DNA of 64,000 nucleotides, from positions 1,479,501-1,543,500 of the forward strand of contig NZ_JAUSZJ010000002.1 in NCBI RefSeq assembly GCF_030817475.1, given 5' to 3'. This DNA is from Streptomyces sp. V2I9. GTDB taxonomy: Bacteria > Actinomycetota > Actinomycetes > Streptomycetales > Streptomycetaceae. This document shows, in pieces, positions 9,108 to 17,993 of this stretch. Both the position numbers and the translations under genes were made by a program. The number at the start of each line of letters is the position of its first letter. Within the stretch, counting starts at the first letter, position 1. The notes beneath the pieces were generated by a model that ran no database searches, was not told the origin of the DNA, and saw only the letters and a list, made by a program, of their open reading frames with translations.

Positions 9108-10196
9108 ATGGACGCATCCCCTTCCCGCAGCCGGGCGCGCAGGCTGCTGATCCCCCTCTCCGCCGCCGTCTGCGCGATCACTCTGGCGGGCGGCTGCTCC
9201 GGTACGGGCCCGGCGGCTCCGGCGCCCGAGGCGAGCGCGTCGGGCACCGCGCAGGGGTCGGTGAAGCGCGCCCCCGACGACCTGGAGACCGCCTACAAGG
9301 ACGTCATCAACGACGTGCTGCCGTCGGTGGTGCAGATCGACGCCTCGGAAGGGCTCGGTTCCGGGGTCGTCTACGACGGCAAGGGACACATCGTCACGAA
9401 CGCCCATGTGGTCGGCGACGAGGAGAAGTTCAAGGTCAGCGTCGCCACCGGGGAGGCGGTGCTGAGCGCGTCGCTGGTCTCCTCCTATCCGGAGCAGGAC
9501 CTGGCCGTGATCAAGCTCGACGAGGTGCCGGACGGGCTGAAGCCGGCGGAGTTCGGCGACGCGGCGAAGGTCGAGGTGGGGCAGATCGTGCTGGCGATGG
9601 GCTCGCCGCTGGGCCTGTCCAGCAGCGTCACCCAGGGCATCGTCTCCGCGCTCGGCCGGACCGTGAGCGAGGGCCGGTCGGGCGGCGGTACGGGGGCGAC
9701 GATCGCCAACATGGTGCAGACGTCCGCGGCGATCAATCCGGGCAACAGCGGTGGCGCGCTGGTCGATCTGGACAGCCGGGTGATCGGCATCCCGACCCTG
9801 GCGGCGACCGACCCGCAGCTGGGCGACAGCGCGGCGCCGGGCATCGGCTTCGCGATCCCCGTCTCGATGGTGAAGACGGTCGCGGACCAGATCATCAAGG
9901 ACGGCAAGGTCACCGACTCGGGACGGGCCGCGCTCGACATCACCGGCCGCACGGTCGTCGACGACGACTACCGCCCCGCCGGGGTGGCGCTGGTCAGCGT
10001 GGAGCGGGGCGGGGCGGCGGCCGAAGCGGGGCTGCGGCCCGGAGACACCATCACGAAGATCGGGGACGTGGAGGTCACCACGATCACCTCGCTCTCCGAG
10101 GCGCTGGCGAACGACGAGCCGGGCCAGAAGGTGACGGTGACGTACACGCGCGACGGCGACAGCCGGACGGCGGAGGTCACGCTCGGGGAGATCTGA
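9108..10196 (+). CDS. HtrA/DegP-like serine protease (S1C), probable lipoprotein
   Basis: Extracytoplasmic trypsin-like quality-control protease, 362 aa. A basic N-region and hydrophobic stretch end in LAGGC, a plausible though imperfect lipobox, so the protein is probably lipid-anchored outside the membrane. The catalytic triad is visible: His near residue 98 (IVTNAHVVG), Asp near 131 (DLAVIKLD), and Ser near 213 (NPGNSGGALVD). A single PDZ domain occupies about residues 275-350 (AGLRPGDTITKIGDVEV). The frame is open upstream, but the signal sequence begins at the ATG at 9108. It stands alone and is followed by a strong terminator. Regulation is not visible. Confidence 0.93.
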   Translation: MDASPSRSRARRLLIPLSAAVCAITLAGGCSGTGPAAPAPEASASGTAQGSVKRAPDDLETAYKDVINDVLPSVVQIDASEGLGSGVVYDGKGHIVTNAHVVGDEEKFKVSVATGEAVLSASLVSSYPEQDLAVIKLDEVPDGLKPAEFGDAAKVEVGQIVLAMGSPLGLSSSVTQGIVSALGRTVSEGRSGGGTGATIANMVQTSAAINPGNSGGALVDLDSRVIGIPTLAATDPQLGDSAAPGIGFAIPVSMVKTVADQIIKDGKVTDSGRAALDITGRTVVDDDYRPAGVALVSVERGGAAAEAGLRPGDTITKIGDVEVTTITSLSEALANDEPGQKVTVTYTRDGDSRTAEVTLGEI

Positions 10197-10213
10197 GCGG
10201 TCCCACGGAATCC

Positions 10214-10266
10214 TCGACGGCTCCGCACCCCTACCGGTCACACCGGCACGGGTGCGGAGCCGTCGA
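10214..10266 (+). terminator. Hairpin terminator after the HtrA-like gene
   Basis: Perfect 17-bp inverted repeat (10214-10230 and 10250-10266) with a 19-base loop that itself contains an ACCGG/CCGGT pair. It begins 18 bases after the stop codon. Confidence 0.85.
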
Positions 10267-10483
10267 CGTTTCCGGTGGTGGGGCCGGGGGGCTTGACGGG
10301 CAGTGAGGCCGGGGGCGTGACGACCAGGCAGCCCCTTGTCGCGGTACGACAGATCATCTAGCGTCTCGGGTGGCCTCGCGGGGGAGACGAGGCGATGGCC
10401 CGCGGGGCGGCGGTGGTCGCCGGCGCCCGCTGACCCGTTGTTCTCTCCGCCCCGGATCATCCGCTCAGGAGAGAAGGAAGTCG

Positions 10484-11119
10484 TTGAACGAGCAGTCCCC
10501 GCCCAGGGAACCTTCGCGCACGCAGGACAAGGAGTGGGGCCCTGCCAAGCGGACGGTCGGGTGCGTGCTCGCCCTGCTGATCGTGGTCGGCCTCCCCGCC
10601 GCCGGTATCTACGCGGTCGTCCAGTGGATGCAGCGGCCCGTGCACCAGGTGGCGAAGACCCTCGACGACTACGGCACCCTCTGCGGAGGACGCGAGATAC
10701 CCGGAGCCCCTGCCTACGAACCCGGTTCGGGACCGCACCCCGTCGTCGTGTTCGAGAGCGCCCGGAAGGACGACAGCTCGCAGTCGCAGGTGTCGCTCCG
10801 TGCGGGCGAGAGCGACGACCCGTTCAACCCGGAGGATCCCGACCAGGTGGAACTCGTCGCGTGCACGGAGCACAGCGACGCCGGTGAGGAGGTCGCCACC
10901 TGCGACTTCACGAGCGAGTCGGTCGGGATGCGGAGCGCCACCGTGGAGATCACGGTGTACGAGGCGCGCACCGGCGACCAGGTCGGGGAACCGGTCGAGC
11001 TGGTCGGCGAGGACACCAGCTGCCCGGTCATGGTCACCTTCAAGGGAGACCTGAACCTGTACACGATCCCGTCGGAGAGCCAGTACCTCGAAGCGCTCAA
11101 GTCCGCCGTGAACGGCTGA
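10484..11119 (+). CDS. Single-pass membrane protein, unrecognised
   Basis: Protein of 211 aa with a polar N-terminus, one membrane helix (about residues 27-47, CVLALLIVVGLPAAGIYAVV) and an extracellular domain with four cysteines that could form disulphides. The outer domain looks beta-rich. The start is set at TTG 10484 because it lies just after AAGGAAG and AGGAGAG; an ORF open upstream is arginine-rich read-through. I do not recognise the family; a lone exported protein of this type is common in Streptomyces. It is bounded by hairpins on both sides and so is probably monocistronic. Confidence 0.7.
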   Translation: MNEQSPPREPSRTQDKEWGPAKRTVGCVLALLIVVGLPAAGIYAVVQWMQRPVHQVAKTLDDYGTLCGGREIPGAPAYEPGSGPHPVVVFESARKDDSSQSQVSLRAGESDDPFNPEDPDQVELVACTEHSDAGEEVATCDFTSESVGMRSATVEITVYEARTGDQVGEPVELVGEDTSCPVMVTFKGDLNLYTIPSESQYLEALKSAVNG

Positions 11120-11222
11120 GCGAGCGGTTCGTGAGGTGGTGTCCGCCACCGGGCGGGGCCGGGGCGGAGTCCGCCCGGCGCGGTGCCCGGTGGCCGGCAC
11201 CGCGGATTCCGGTCAGCGGAAC

Positions 11223-11260
11223 GGGGTGGTGACCGCCGGGGCTCCGGCGGTCACCACCCC
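11223..11260. terminator. Bidirectional hairpin terminator
   Basis: Perfect 17-bp inverted repeat (11223-11239 and 11244-11260) with a 4-base loop, between the convergent ends at 11119 and 11278. Confidence 0.88.
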
Positions 11261-11277
11261 GCTTCCGTGGCCGGGCG

Positions 11278-11487
11278 TCAGGCGCCGTCGGCCTGGAGGC
11301 TCATCGGGCCGTAGATCTTGGTCGTGTCCTCGAAGAGCGTCACCTGTGCGGCGCCGCCCTCCAGGAGTTCCTTCCAGTACTCACCGATCCAGGACTCCGC
11401 GTCGCCCTGGGTGGTGAACTCCTCCGGCTGCAGCGCCGGCTCCGTCTCCGTACCGTCGGACTTCTCGAACCGCCACGTCCACGCCAT
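11278..11487 (-). CDS. Small conserved actinobacterial protein, function unknown
   Basis: Acidic soluble protein of 69 aa beginning MAWTWRFEKSDG, with two tryptophans near the start and a WIGEYWKELL helix. The frame is open for hundreds of codons upstream, but that part is antisense to cobU and cobT and reads as arginine/proline noise. The ATG at 11487 lies 78 bases from the divergent cobU start. The composition is that of a real gene. I recall similar small proteins at this place in other Streptomyces, but no function is known to me. Confidence 0.75.
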   Translation of the reverse strand: MAWTWRFEKSDGTETEPALQPEEFTTQGDAESWIGEYWKELLEGGAAQVTLFEDTTKIYGPMSLQADGA

Positions 11488-11565
11488 GTCAGCCTCCCGG
11501 GTCACGTTGCTGCCCGAAGCGTAGCCGGACGCGCACCTCGCGCGGGGACACGGGAGGATCAAGGG

Positions 11566-12771
11566 GTGGAACTGACACTGCTCGGCACCGGAGCCCCCGA
11601 GGGGCTGCCGCACCCCTCCTGCCCCTGCGCGGTCTGCGCCTCGGCTCGCGGCCCGTGGGCGCGGGCCGCGACCGCGCTGCTGGTCGACGACGCGCTGCTG
11701 CTCGACCTCACACCGGGGGCCGTGTTCGCGGCCGCACGGGCGGGGCGTTCGCTGGGCGCCGTACGCCAGGTGCTGCTGACCCACCCCCACGACGGACCCG
11801 CCGTCGAACTGCCGCCCACACTGCCGGCCCCCGGGCGGGTGCCGGACGGTCAGGTCCTGACGCTGATCAGCGGGCACCGGGTGCGGGCGGTGGCGATGGA
11901 TGCGCCGGGGACCGGGTACGAGGTGACGTCCCCGGAGGGCGAGCGGCTGCTGTACCTGCCGCCGGGGGCGGCGCCCGCCGGGCTGCCCGAGCGGGTGGAA
12001 CGGCCGCTGGACATGGTCGTCTGCGATGTGATCGGACGGCCCGACGCGGTGGCGCGGCTGCGGGCAGCGGGGGCGGCGGGTCCGACGACCGACGTGATCG
12101 CGGTCCACCTGGACCACGACGCCCCGCCGGGCCCGGCCCTGGATCGGCGGCTGGCGGCGGCCGGGGCGCGGGCGGTGCCGGACGGGACGACGCTGGTGGT
12201 GGGTGAGTACCACGCGGTGCCGGACGTACCGCGCCGGGTGCTGGTGACGGGCGGCGCGCGGTCGGGGAAGTCGGTGGAGGCGGAGCGGCGCCTGGAGACG
12301 TTCCCGGAGGTGGTGTACGTGGCGACCGGTGGCCGCCGTGACGGGGACCCGGAGTGGGCGGCCCGGATCGGACTGCACCGGGAGCGCCGGCCGGGCGCCT
12401 GGCGGACCGAGGAGACCTGCGAACTGGCGGAGCTGCTGCGGGCGGACGGGCCGCCGCTGCTGATCGACTGCCTGTCGCTGTGGCTGACGGACGCGATGGA
12501 CCGGGTGGGGGCCTGGGAGGACGAGCGCTGGCACGACGGGGGCGGCGAGGCGGCGTTGCGCGAGCGGGTCGGGGAGCTGGTCGCCGCGGTGCGCGGGACC
12601 CGGCGGCCGGTGGTGCTGGTGACCAACGAGGTGGGGTCGGGGGTGGTCCCGGCGACGTCGGCGGGGCGCCGGTTCCGGGACGAGCTGGGGCGGCTGAACG
12701 CGGCGGTGGCGGCGGAGTGCGAGCAGGTGCTGCTGGTGGTGGCGGGACAGGCGCTGGTGCTGCGGGGGTGA
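11566..12771 (+). CDS. cobU: CobU-type adenosylcobinamide kinase/guanylyltransferase fused to MBL-like domain
   Basis: Two-domain protein of 401 aa. The C-terminal half (about residues 222-401) is a CobU/CobP enzyme, which phosphorylates adenosylcobinamide and then adds GMP, on the way to adenosylcobalamin. It shows the P-loop VTGGARSGKS, VYVATGG, the HRERRP histidine region and a TNEVGSGVVP motif. The N-terminal half resembles a metallo-beta-lactamase fold (LTLLGTGAPEGLPHPSCPC, LLLDLTPG, LLTHPHDGPA), but its metal-binding motif is degenerate: HPHDGP in place of HxHxDH. It may be structural or regulatory. The GTG at 11566 opens the MBL-like strand. cobT and cobS follow on the same strand. Confidence 0.9.
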   Translation: MELTLLGTGAPEGLPHPSCPCAVCASARGPWARAATALLVDDALLLDLTPGAVFAAARAGRSLGAVRQVLLTHPHDGPAVELPPTLPAPGRVPDGQVLTLISGHRVRAVAMDAPGTGYEVTSPEGERLLYLPPGAAPAGLPERVERPLDMVVCDVIGRPDAVARLRAAGAAGPTTDVIAVHLDHDAPPGPALDRRLAAAGARAVPDGTTLVVGEYHAVPDVPRRVLVTGGARSGKSVEAERRLETFPEVVYVATGGRRDGDPEWAARIGLHRERRPGAWRTEETCELAELLRADGPPLLIDCLSLWLTDAMDRVGAWEDERWHDGGGEAALRERVGELVAAVRGTRRPVVLVTNEVGSGVVPATSAGRRFRDELGRLNAAVAAECEQVLLVVAGQALVLRG

Positions 12772-12976
12772 GGAGCCCTTCGGGGGCCGGCCGGTGGGCC
12801 GGTGCGTGCCGACGAGCGGGACGCCGGAGGCGCTGTTCCTTCCGGGTCCGTACGCCGGGAAGGGGCCGGTCTCGGCCGGGGCCGTGTCGTGGGGCGACCG
12901 GTACTGTTCCGGGCAGGGGCCCGCCGCCGGGTTCCCGTGCCCGGACCCGACGTGACGACCCGCGAGGCAGACCCCC

Positions 12977-14098
12977 GTGAACCTGGACGACTTCTCCGAC
13001 CTGATCCAACGCCCCGACGGGGGTGTGCGGCGCGATGCCGAGGAGCGGCGCGAGCGGCTGACCGTACCGCCGGGAGCGCTCGGGCGGCTCGACGAGTTGG
13101 GCGAGTGGCTCAGCGCCGCCCAGCAGTCCGTGCCGGTCAGGGCCGTCCAGCAGCCGCGCCTGGTGCTCTTCGCCGGTGACCACGGGGTGGCGGAGCTGGG
13201 CGTCTCCGGGCGGCCGGCGGGCAGCGCGCACGCGCTGGTGCGGGCCGCCCTCGACGGCACGAGCCCGGTCGCGGTGCTGGCCCGGCAGTACGCGGTGCCG
13301 ATGCGGATCGTGGACGTCTCCCTGGACTGCGATCCGGAGCTGCTGCCCGAGTCCGTGGTCCGCCACCGGGTGCGGCGGGGATCGGGGCGCATCGACGTCG
13401 AGGACGCGATGAGCGCGGAGGAGGCCGAGCAGGCGGTCCGCCTGGGCATGGCCGTCGCCGACGAGGAGGCGGACTCCGGCACCGACCTGGTCGTCCTCGG
13501 CGACCTCAGCGTCGGCGGGACCACGGCCGCGGCCACCCTGGTCGCCGCGCTCTGCGGTACGGACGCCTCCGTGGTGACCGGGCGCGGTGGCGCCGGCATC
13601 GACGACCTGGCGTGGATGCGCAAGTGCGCGGCGATCCGGGACGCGTTGCGCCGGGCCCGGCCGGTGCTCGGTGACCAACTGGAGCTGCTGGCCGCCTCCG
13701 GCGGGGCGGACCTGGCGGCGATGACGGGGTTCCTGTTGCAGAGCGCGGTGCGCCGGATGCCGGTGATTCTGGACGGCGTGGTCTCGGCCGCCTGCGCGCT
13801 GGTGGCGCAGCGGGCCGCGTTCCGGGCGCCGGACTGGTGGCTGGCGGGCCAGACCAGCGGGGAGCCGGCGCAGACGAAGGCGCTGGACCGGATGGCGTTG
13901 ACCCCGCTGCTGGACCACGGGGTGACGGTGGGCGAGGGCAGCGGCGCGCTGCTGGCCCTGCCCCTGGTGCGGGCCGCGGCGGCGCTGGCCGCCGAACTCC
14001 CCGAGCGTGAGCCGGAGAAGCCCGTGGACGGGGAGGACGAGGAAGACACGGAGCCCGACGAGCCCGAGGCGCGGTCCGCCGCTCCCGGCAGAGCCTGA
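12977..14098 (+). CDS. cobT: Nicotinate-nucleotide--dimethylbenzimidazole phosphoribosyltransferase
   Basis: CobT, 373 aa, activates the lower ligand base of cobalamin by transferring ribose phosphate from nicotinate mononucleotide to dimethylbenzimidazole. Family features are the N-terminal PPGALGRLDELGEWL, the FAGDHGVAELGVS motif, GGTTAAATLVAAL, and the catalytic Glu in TVGEGSGALLALPLV (about residue 320). The C-terminus carries an extra acidic tail of about 35 residues (Glu, Asp, Pro), absent from enterobacterial CobT. The GTG at 12977 is taken as start. The gap after cobU (205 bases) contains no recognisable B12 box, so a cobalamin riboswitch is not supported here. Confidence 0.95.
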   Translation: MNLDDFSDLIQRPDGGVRRDAEERRERLTVPPGALGRLDELGEWLSAAQQSVPVRAVQQPRLVLFAGDHGVAELGVSGRPAGSAHALVRAALDGTSPVAVLARQYAVPMRIVDVSLDCDPELLPESVVRHRVRRGSGRIDVEDAMSAEEAEQAVRLGMAVADEEADSGTDLVVLGDLSVGGTTAAATLVAALCGTDASVVTGRGGAGIDDLAWMRKCAAIRDALRRARPVLGDQLELLAASGGADLAAMTGFLLQSAVRRMPVILDGVVSAACALVAQRAAFRAPDWWLAGQTSGEPAQTKALDRMALTPLLDHGVTVGEGSGALLALPLVRAAAALAAELPEREPEKPVDGEDEEDTEPDEPEARSAAPGRA

Positions 14099-14249
14099 GA
14101 GCCGCCGCCCCCGGCCGCTCGCGGCTTTCCCTGTCGGGTCTCCCCCGTGCGGACGGGACCGGCGTCCCGCGGACGGCACCCGGCTCCGCGTGGCCCCGGC
14201 CCCCTCTTCGGAGGGCCCTGGAATCAGGCGCCGGAGACTCCGGGGAGGT

Positions 14250-15014
14250 TCAGGGCCTCGGCGCGGGCGGCGGCGGTACCCGGTCCGGGGCGCCGCCGAT
14301 GAGGTCCTGGAACTTCCGGCGCGGCCCGGCCCAGCGCACGTCGTGGCGGTAGGCCCGCAGCATCGCGCGGGAGCGCGCCCGGTGGCGGTGACGGTAGAAG
14401 CGCCGGGCCCAGGGCGAGGTGGGGCGGGCGAGGCGGACCGCGCCGATCAGGGCGACGAAGGGGACGAGGGTGCCGACCACCGCCATCCGCGTCCTGCCCT
14501 TGAACAGGGCGATCAGGACGAAGCAGAAGTTGATCACGTACGTCGTGATGAGGCCGACCCTGCTCTGCTGCTCCTCGTCGGTGACGTCGTCCACGCCGAG
14601 CGGCGAGAAGCCCGCCAGGACCAGGGCCACCAACGAGGCGGTCAGCACGACCGCTTCCACGCTCCGGCGGCCCTCCTCGGTCCAGTACACGTCGTCCAGA
14701 TGCAGGATCAGGGCGAACTCGTCGAGCACGAGACCCGCCCCCACCCCGAAGACCACCGCGCACACCCCGGCGGTCGCACCGTGCTGCCCACTGGCCACCG
14801 CGCCGAACCCGCCGACCACCGACAGCACGACTCCGGGCACCACGTGGTGGATGTGCACCCCGCCCGGCGTGATGTCGCGGAACGGGCCCTTCCCGGCACG
14901 GATCATGCGGGTGATGGTGCGGGTGACCGCGAAGGTCAGGACGAAGGCGGTCAGCGCGAGGAGCAGCGGCAGCTTGCCGGGCTCCACGATGTTGTCGTGC
15001 CACCAGTGACCCAT
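14250..15014 (-). CDS. Integral membrane protein, unrecognised
   Basis: Protein of 254 aa with six or so hydrophobic segments and a basic, proline-ended C-terminus. Features include IHHVVPGVVLSVVGG with two adjacent histidines, and DEFALILHLDDVYWTEEGR, where several acidic residues and a histidine sit between helices. These suggest a metal- or ion-related membrane protein, but I cannot name the family. The ATG at 15014 is preferred to the GTG at 15023 because GGGAG lies 8 bases before it and almost touches the GTG. It is transcribed divergently from cobS and convergently to cobT, so it is not part of the cob operon. Confidence 0.78.
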   Translation of the reverse strand: MGHWWHDNIVEPGKLPLLLALTAFVLTFAVTRTITRMIRAGKGPFRDITPGGVHIHHVVPGVVLSVVGGFGAVASGQHGATAGVCAVVFGVGAGLVLDEFALILHLDDVYWTEEGRRSVEAVVLTASLVALVLAGFSPLGVDDVTDEEQQSRVGLITTYVINFCFVLIALFKGRTRMAVVGTLVPFVALIGAVRLARPTSPWARRFYRHRHRARSRAMLRAYRHDVRWAGPRRKFQDLIGGAPDRVPPPPAPRP

Positions 15015-15102
15015 CCCACCCACTCCCGATACGTCAGGTTTCGCAGCGTTCGGCGCGTTTCGCCCAATCTATCGGTGGGGCCCAGCGGCTAGCCTGCGCG
15101 CG

Positions 15103-15885
15103 GTGACCTCCCTGAACAGCCACGGCATACGTTTCGCCTTCGGCACCCTGACCGTGCTCCCCGTCCGCGTGTCCCGCTGGGACCGCGCGACCGCCCGGAC
15201 CGGGATGCTGTGCGCCCCGCTCGCGGGACTCGTCGTGGGGCTGCTCGCCGCCGCCCTCGGCTCGCTGTCGCTGCTCGCCGGCTCGGGGCCGCTGCTCGCG
15301 GCGGTGGCCTCCGTCGCGGTGCCCGCGGCCCTCACCCGAGGGCTGCACCTGGACGGTCTGGCGGACACGGCGGACGGCCTCGGCAGCGGCAAGCCGGCCG
15401 AGGACGCACTGCGGATCATGAAGCAGTCCGACATTGGGCCGTTCGGTGTCATCACGCTGCTCCTGGTCCTGCTGGCCCAGGTCGCGGTCCTCTTCGAGCT
15501 GTACGGGGAGGGCTGGGCGCACGGGGCGCTCGGGGCCGTCGTGGCGGCCGTCGCCGCCCGTCTCGCGCTGACCCTGGCGTCCCGTCAGGGGGTGCCGCCC
15601 GCCCGGCCGGAGGGGCTCGGGGCGGCGGTGGCGTCGACGGTCCCGGTCCGGTGGGCGCTGCTCGCGGCGGCGGTGACGACAGCACTGTGCGGGGCGGCGG
15701 GCACGGTGTTCGGTCCGTACGGGGCGCTGCACCACGCGTCGGCGGTGCTCGGGGCGCTCGCGGCGGCCGAACTGCTGCTGCGGCACTGCGTCCGGCGGTT
15801 CGGCGGGGTCACGGGGGACGTCTTCGGAGGCGTCGGGGAGACCGCGGCGACGGCGGCCCTGGTGGTGCTGGCGCTCGGGGCCTGA
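15103..15885 (+). CDS. cobS: Adenosylcobinamide-GDP ribazoletransferase
   Basis: CobS, 260 aa, a membrane enzyme that joins adenosylcobinamide-GDP with alpha-ribazole to give adenosylcobalamin, the last assembly step. It is strongly hydrophobic with about six helices, begins with the family pattern FGTLTVLPVRV, and has the conserved LHLDGLADTADGLGSG motif with its acidic residues, followed by RIMKQSDIGPFGV. The GTG at 15103 fits the family start. It lies one gene beyond cobT, with a divergent membrane gene between, and completes the set cobU-cobT-cobS. Confidence 0.95.
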   Translation: MTSLNSHGIRFAFGTLTVLPVRVSRWDRATARTGMLCAPLAGLVVGLLAAALGSLSLLAGSGPLLAAVASVAVPAALTRGLHLDGLADTADGLGSGKPAEDALRIMKQSDIGPFGVITLLLVLLAQVAVLFELYGEGWAHGALGAVVAAVAARLALTLASRQGVPPARPEGLGAAVASTVPVRWALLAAAVTTALCGAAGTVFGPYGALHHASAVLGALAAAELLLRHCVRRFGGVTGDVFGGVGETAATAALVVLALGA

Positions 15886-16094
15886 CGGGGGACCGCCGCG
15901 GCGGGCGTTCCGGGCCGTGCCGGACCACCTCACCGGCCGGAAACGGCGCGGGGAGGACCCGCCGCCGTCACCGAGCGGAAAGTGCGCGCGTAGGCTCATT
16001 CCCGGCACATCGTCGGGGCGTCTACGATGCGCCGGGCAGGGTCGGCCCACCCCTCGACCGAACTTGAACTCAACGGAAGCGAGATTTCACCACC

Positions 16095-17651
16095 GTGACT
16101 GCTCTCACTCTCAGCACTGCCGGTGCGGCGACGCTGCGCGCCGACGCACTCGTCGTCGGCGTCGCCAAGGGCGCTGGGCCGAAGACGGGTCTGGTCCTCG
16201 CACCGGGCTCCGAGGCCGTGGACAAGGCGTTCGACGGAAAGCTCGCCGCCGTCCTGGAGACCCTCGGCGCCACCGGTGCCGAGGGCGAACTGACCAAGCT
16301 GCCCGCCGCGTCCGGCCTCAAGGCCCCGGTCGTCGTCGTGGTCGGCCTCGGTCCGGTCCCGGACAAGGAGGACGCGTACGACGGCGAGGCGCTGCGCCGC
16401 GCGGCGGGCACCGCCGCCCGAGCGCTGTCCGGCGCGAAGAAGGCGGGCTTCGCACTGCCCGCCGGCACGGTCGAGGACGCCGCCGCCGTCGCCGAGGGCG
16501 CGCTCCTGGGCGCGTACGCCTTCACCGCCTACCAGGGCGGCGAGAACAAGCTGGCCCCCAAGGGCGCGAAGTCCGAGGACAGCGGTCCGAAGCAGCCTCT
16601 CGCCGAGGTGGTCCTGCTCGGCGGCAAGGCGCGCGACAAGGCGTACAAGGCGGCCGTCGAGCGCGCCCTGGCGCTGGCCGAGGAGATCAACCGGGCCCGC
16701 GACCTGATCAACACCCCGCCGAACGACCTGTACCCCGAGTCCTTCGCCGCCGTGGCCACCGCCGCGGGCAAGGAGCACGGCATCAAGGTCCAGGTCCTCG
16801 ACGAGAAGGCGCTCGTCAAGGGCGGCTACGGCGGTCTGCTCGGCGTCGGCCAGGGCTCGGCGAACGGCCCGCGCCTGGTGAAGCTCGCCTACACGCACCC
16901 CAAGGCGGAGAAGACCCTCGCCCTCGTGGGCAAGGGCATCACCTACGACTCGGGCGGCATCTCGCTCAAGCCGGCCGGCCACAACGAGACGATGAAGTGC
17001 GACATGAGCGGCGCCGCCGCCGTGTTCGCCGCCGTCGTCACGGCCGCCCGCCTGGGTCTGAAGGTCAACGTCACCGGCTGGCTGGCGCTGGCCGAGAACA
17101 TGCCCTCCGGCAACGCCACCCGCCCCGGTGACGTACTGCGCATGTACAGCGGCAAGACCGTCGAGGTCCTCAACACCGACGCCGAGGGCCGCCTCGTCCT
17201 GGCCGACGCGCTGACCCGTGCCTCGGAGGAGAAGCCGGACGCGATCGTCGACGTGGCGACCCTGACCGGTGCGATGGTGCTGGCGCTCGGCAACCGCACC
17301 TTCGGCATCATGGCCAACGACGACGCCTTCCGTACGTCGATCCACGAGATCGCGGACGAGGTCGGCGAGCCGTCCTGGCCGATGCCGCTCCCCGCCGACC
17401 TGCGCAAGGGCATGGACTCCCCCACGGCCGACATCGCCAACATGGGCGAGCGCATGGGCGGCGGCCTGGTGGCCGGCCTGTTCCTGAAGGAGTTCGTGGG
17501 CGAGGGCATCGCCTGGGCGCACCTGGACATCGCGGGCCCGGCCTTCCACGAGGGCGCTCCGTACGGCTACACGCCCAAGGGCGGCACCGGTTCCGCGGTC
17601 CGCACCCTGGTGCGCCTCGCCGAGCGCACCGCCGACGGCGACCTCGGCTGA
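16095..17651 (+). CDS. pepA: Leucyl aminopeptidase (M17)
   Basis: Cytosolic metallo-aminopeptidase, 518 aa, active as a hexamer and removing N-terminal residues from peptides. The N-terminal macro-like domain spans about residues 1-165. The catalytic domain has the zinc-site lysine region GKGITYDSGGISLKP (about 275-290) and the family signature NTDAEGRLVLADAL (from about residue 359), plus NMPSGNATRPGD. Length and motifs are typical, so it should be active. The GTG at 16095 follows GGAAGCGAGA. It is monocistronic and closed by a hairpin at 17671-17706. In actinobacteria this gene is commonly found between the cob genes and the E2 gene. Confidence 0.96.
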   Translation: MTALTLSTAGAATLRADALVVGVAKGAGPKTGLVLAPGSEAVDKAFDGKLAAVLETLGATGAEGELTKLPAASGLKAPVVVVVGLGPVPDKEDAYDGEALRRAAGTAARALSGAKKAGFALPAGTVEDAAAVAEGALLGAYAFTAYQGGENKLAPKGAKSEDSGPKQPLAEVVLLGGKARDKAYKAAVERALALAEEINRARDLINTPPNDLYPESFAAVATAAGKEHGIKVQVLDEKALVKGGYGGLLGVGQGSANGPRLVKLAYTHPKAEKTLALVGKGITYDSGGISLKPAGHNETMKCDMSGAAAVFAAVVTAARLGLKVNVTGWLALAENMPSGNATRPGDVLRMYSGKTVEVLNTDAEGRLVLADALTRASEEKPDAIVDVATLTGAMVLALGNRTFGIMANDDAFRTSIHEIADEVGEPSWPMPLPADLRKGMDSPTADIANMGERMGGGLVAGLFLKEFVGEGIAWAHLDIAGPAFHEGAPYGYTPKGGTGSAVRTLVRLAERTADGDLG

Positions 17652-17670
17652 GCCGGAGCAGCCAGCCGGT

Positions 17671-17706
17671 ACCTGCGGCCCCGGGCATACGTCCGGGGCC
17701 GCAGGT
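17671..17706 (+). terminator. Hairpin terminator after pepA
   Basis: Perfect 14-bp inverted repeat (17671-17684 and 17693-17706) with an 8-base loop, starting 20 bases after the pepA stop. Confidence 0.85.
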
Positions 17707-17993
17707 GTTGTCGGGGCGGGACCGGTAAGAAGAGACCGGGGTTTCGCTCTGGACGAACACCGGCTCGATCCCCCGGTATCTACGCAGCAGTAACCCTCCG
17801 GAACGGACGATGATCCGTCCCGGACCCGGGCCCCGCGTCCCGCCCACCGTCGACAAGTGCGAAGATGGGTTCTCGGCAGGACAGGGCCCCCACCACAGGG
17901 CCGAAGACAAAAGCGGCCGCACACCAGCCGACCGGCCGGTCACACCCCAGCGACGGGGCCCGGCGTACGGCGCACATGCATGGAGGACGTGAC

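Noticed and set aside
12772..12976. Cobalamin riboswitch before cobT
   Set aside because: No B12-box-like sequence could be found, although the genes upstream and downstream belong to cobalamin synthesis.
14224..15003. Second minus-strand ORF of 259 codons overlapping the membrane protein gene at 14250-15014
   Set aside because: The two frames overlap almost fully; only the 254-residue frame has real hydrophobic helices, while the other is Arg/Gly/Pro noise.
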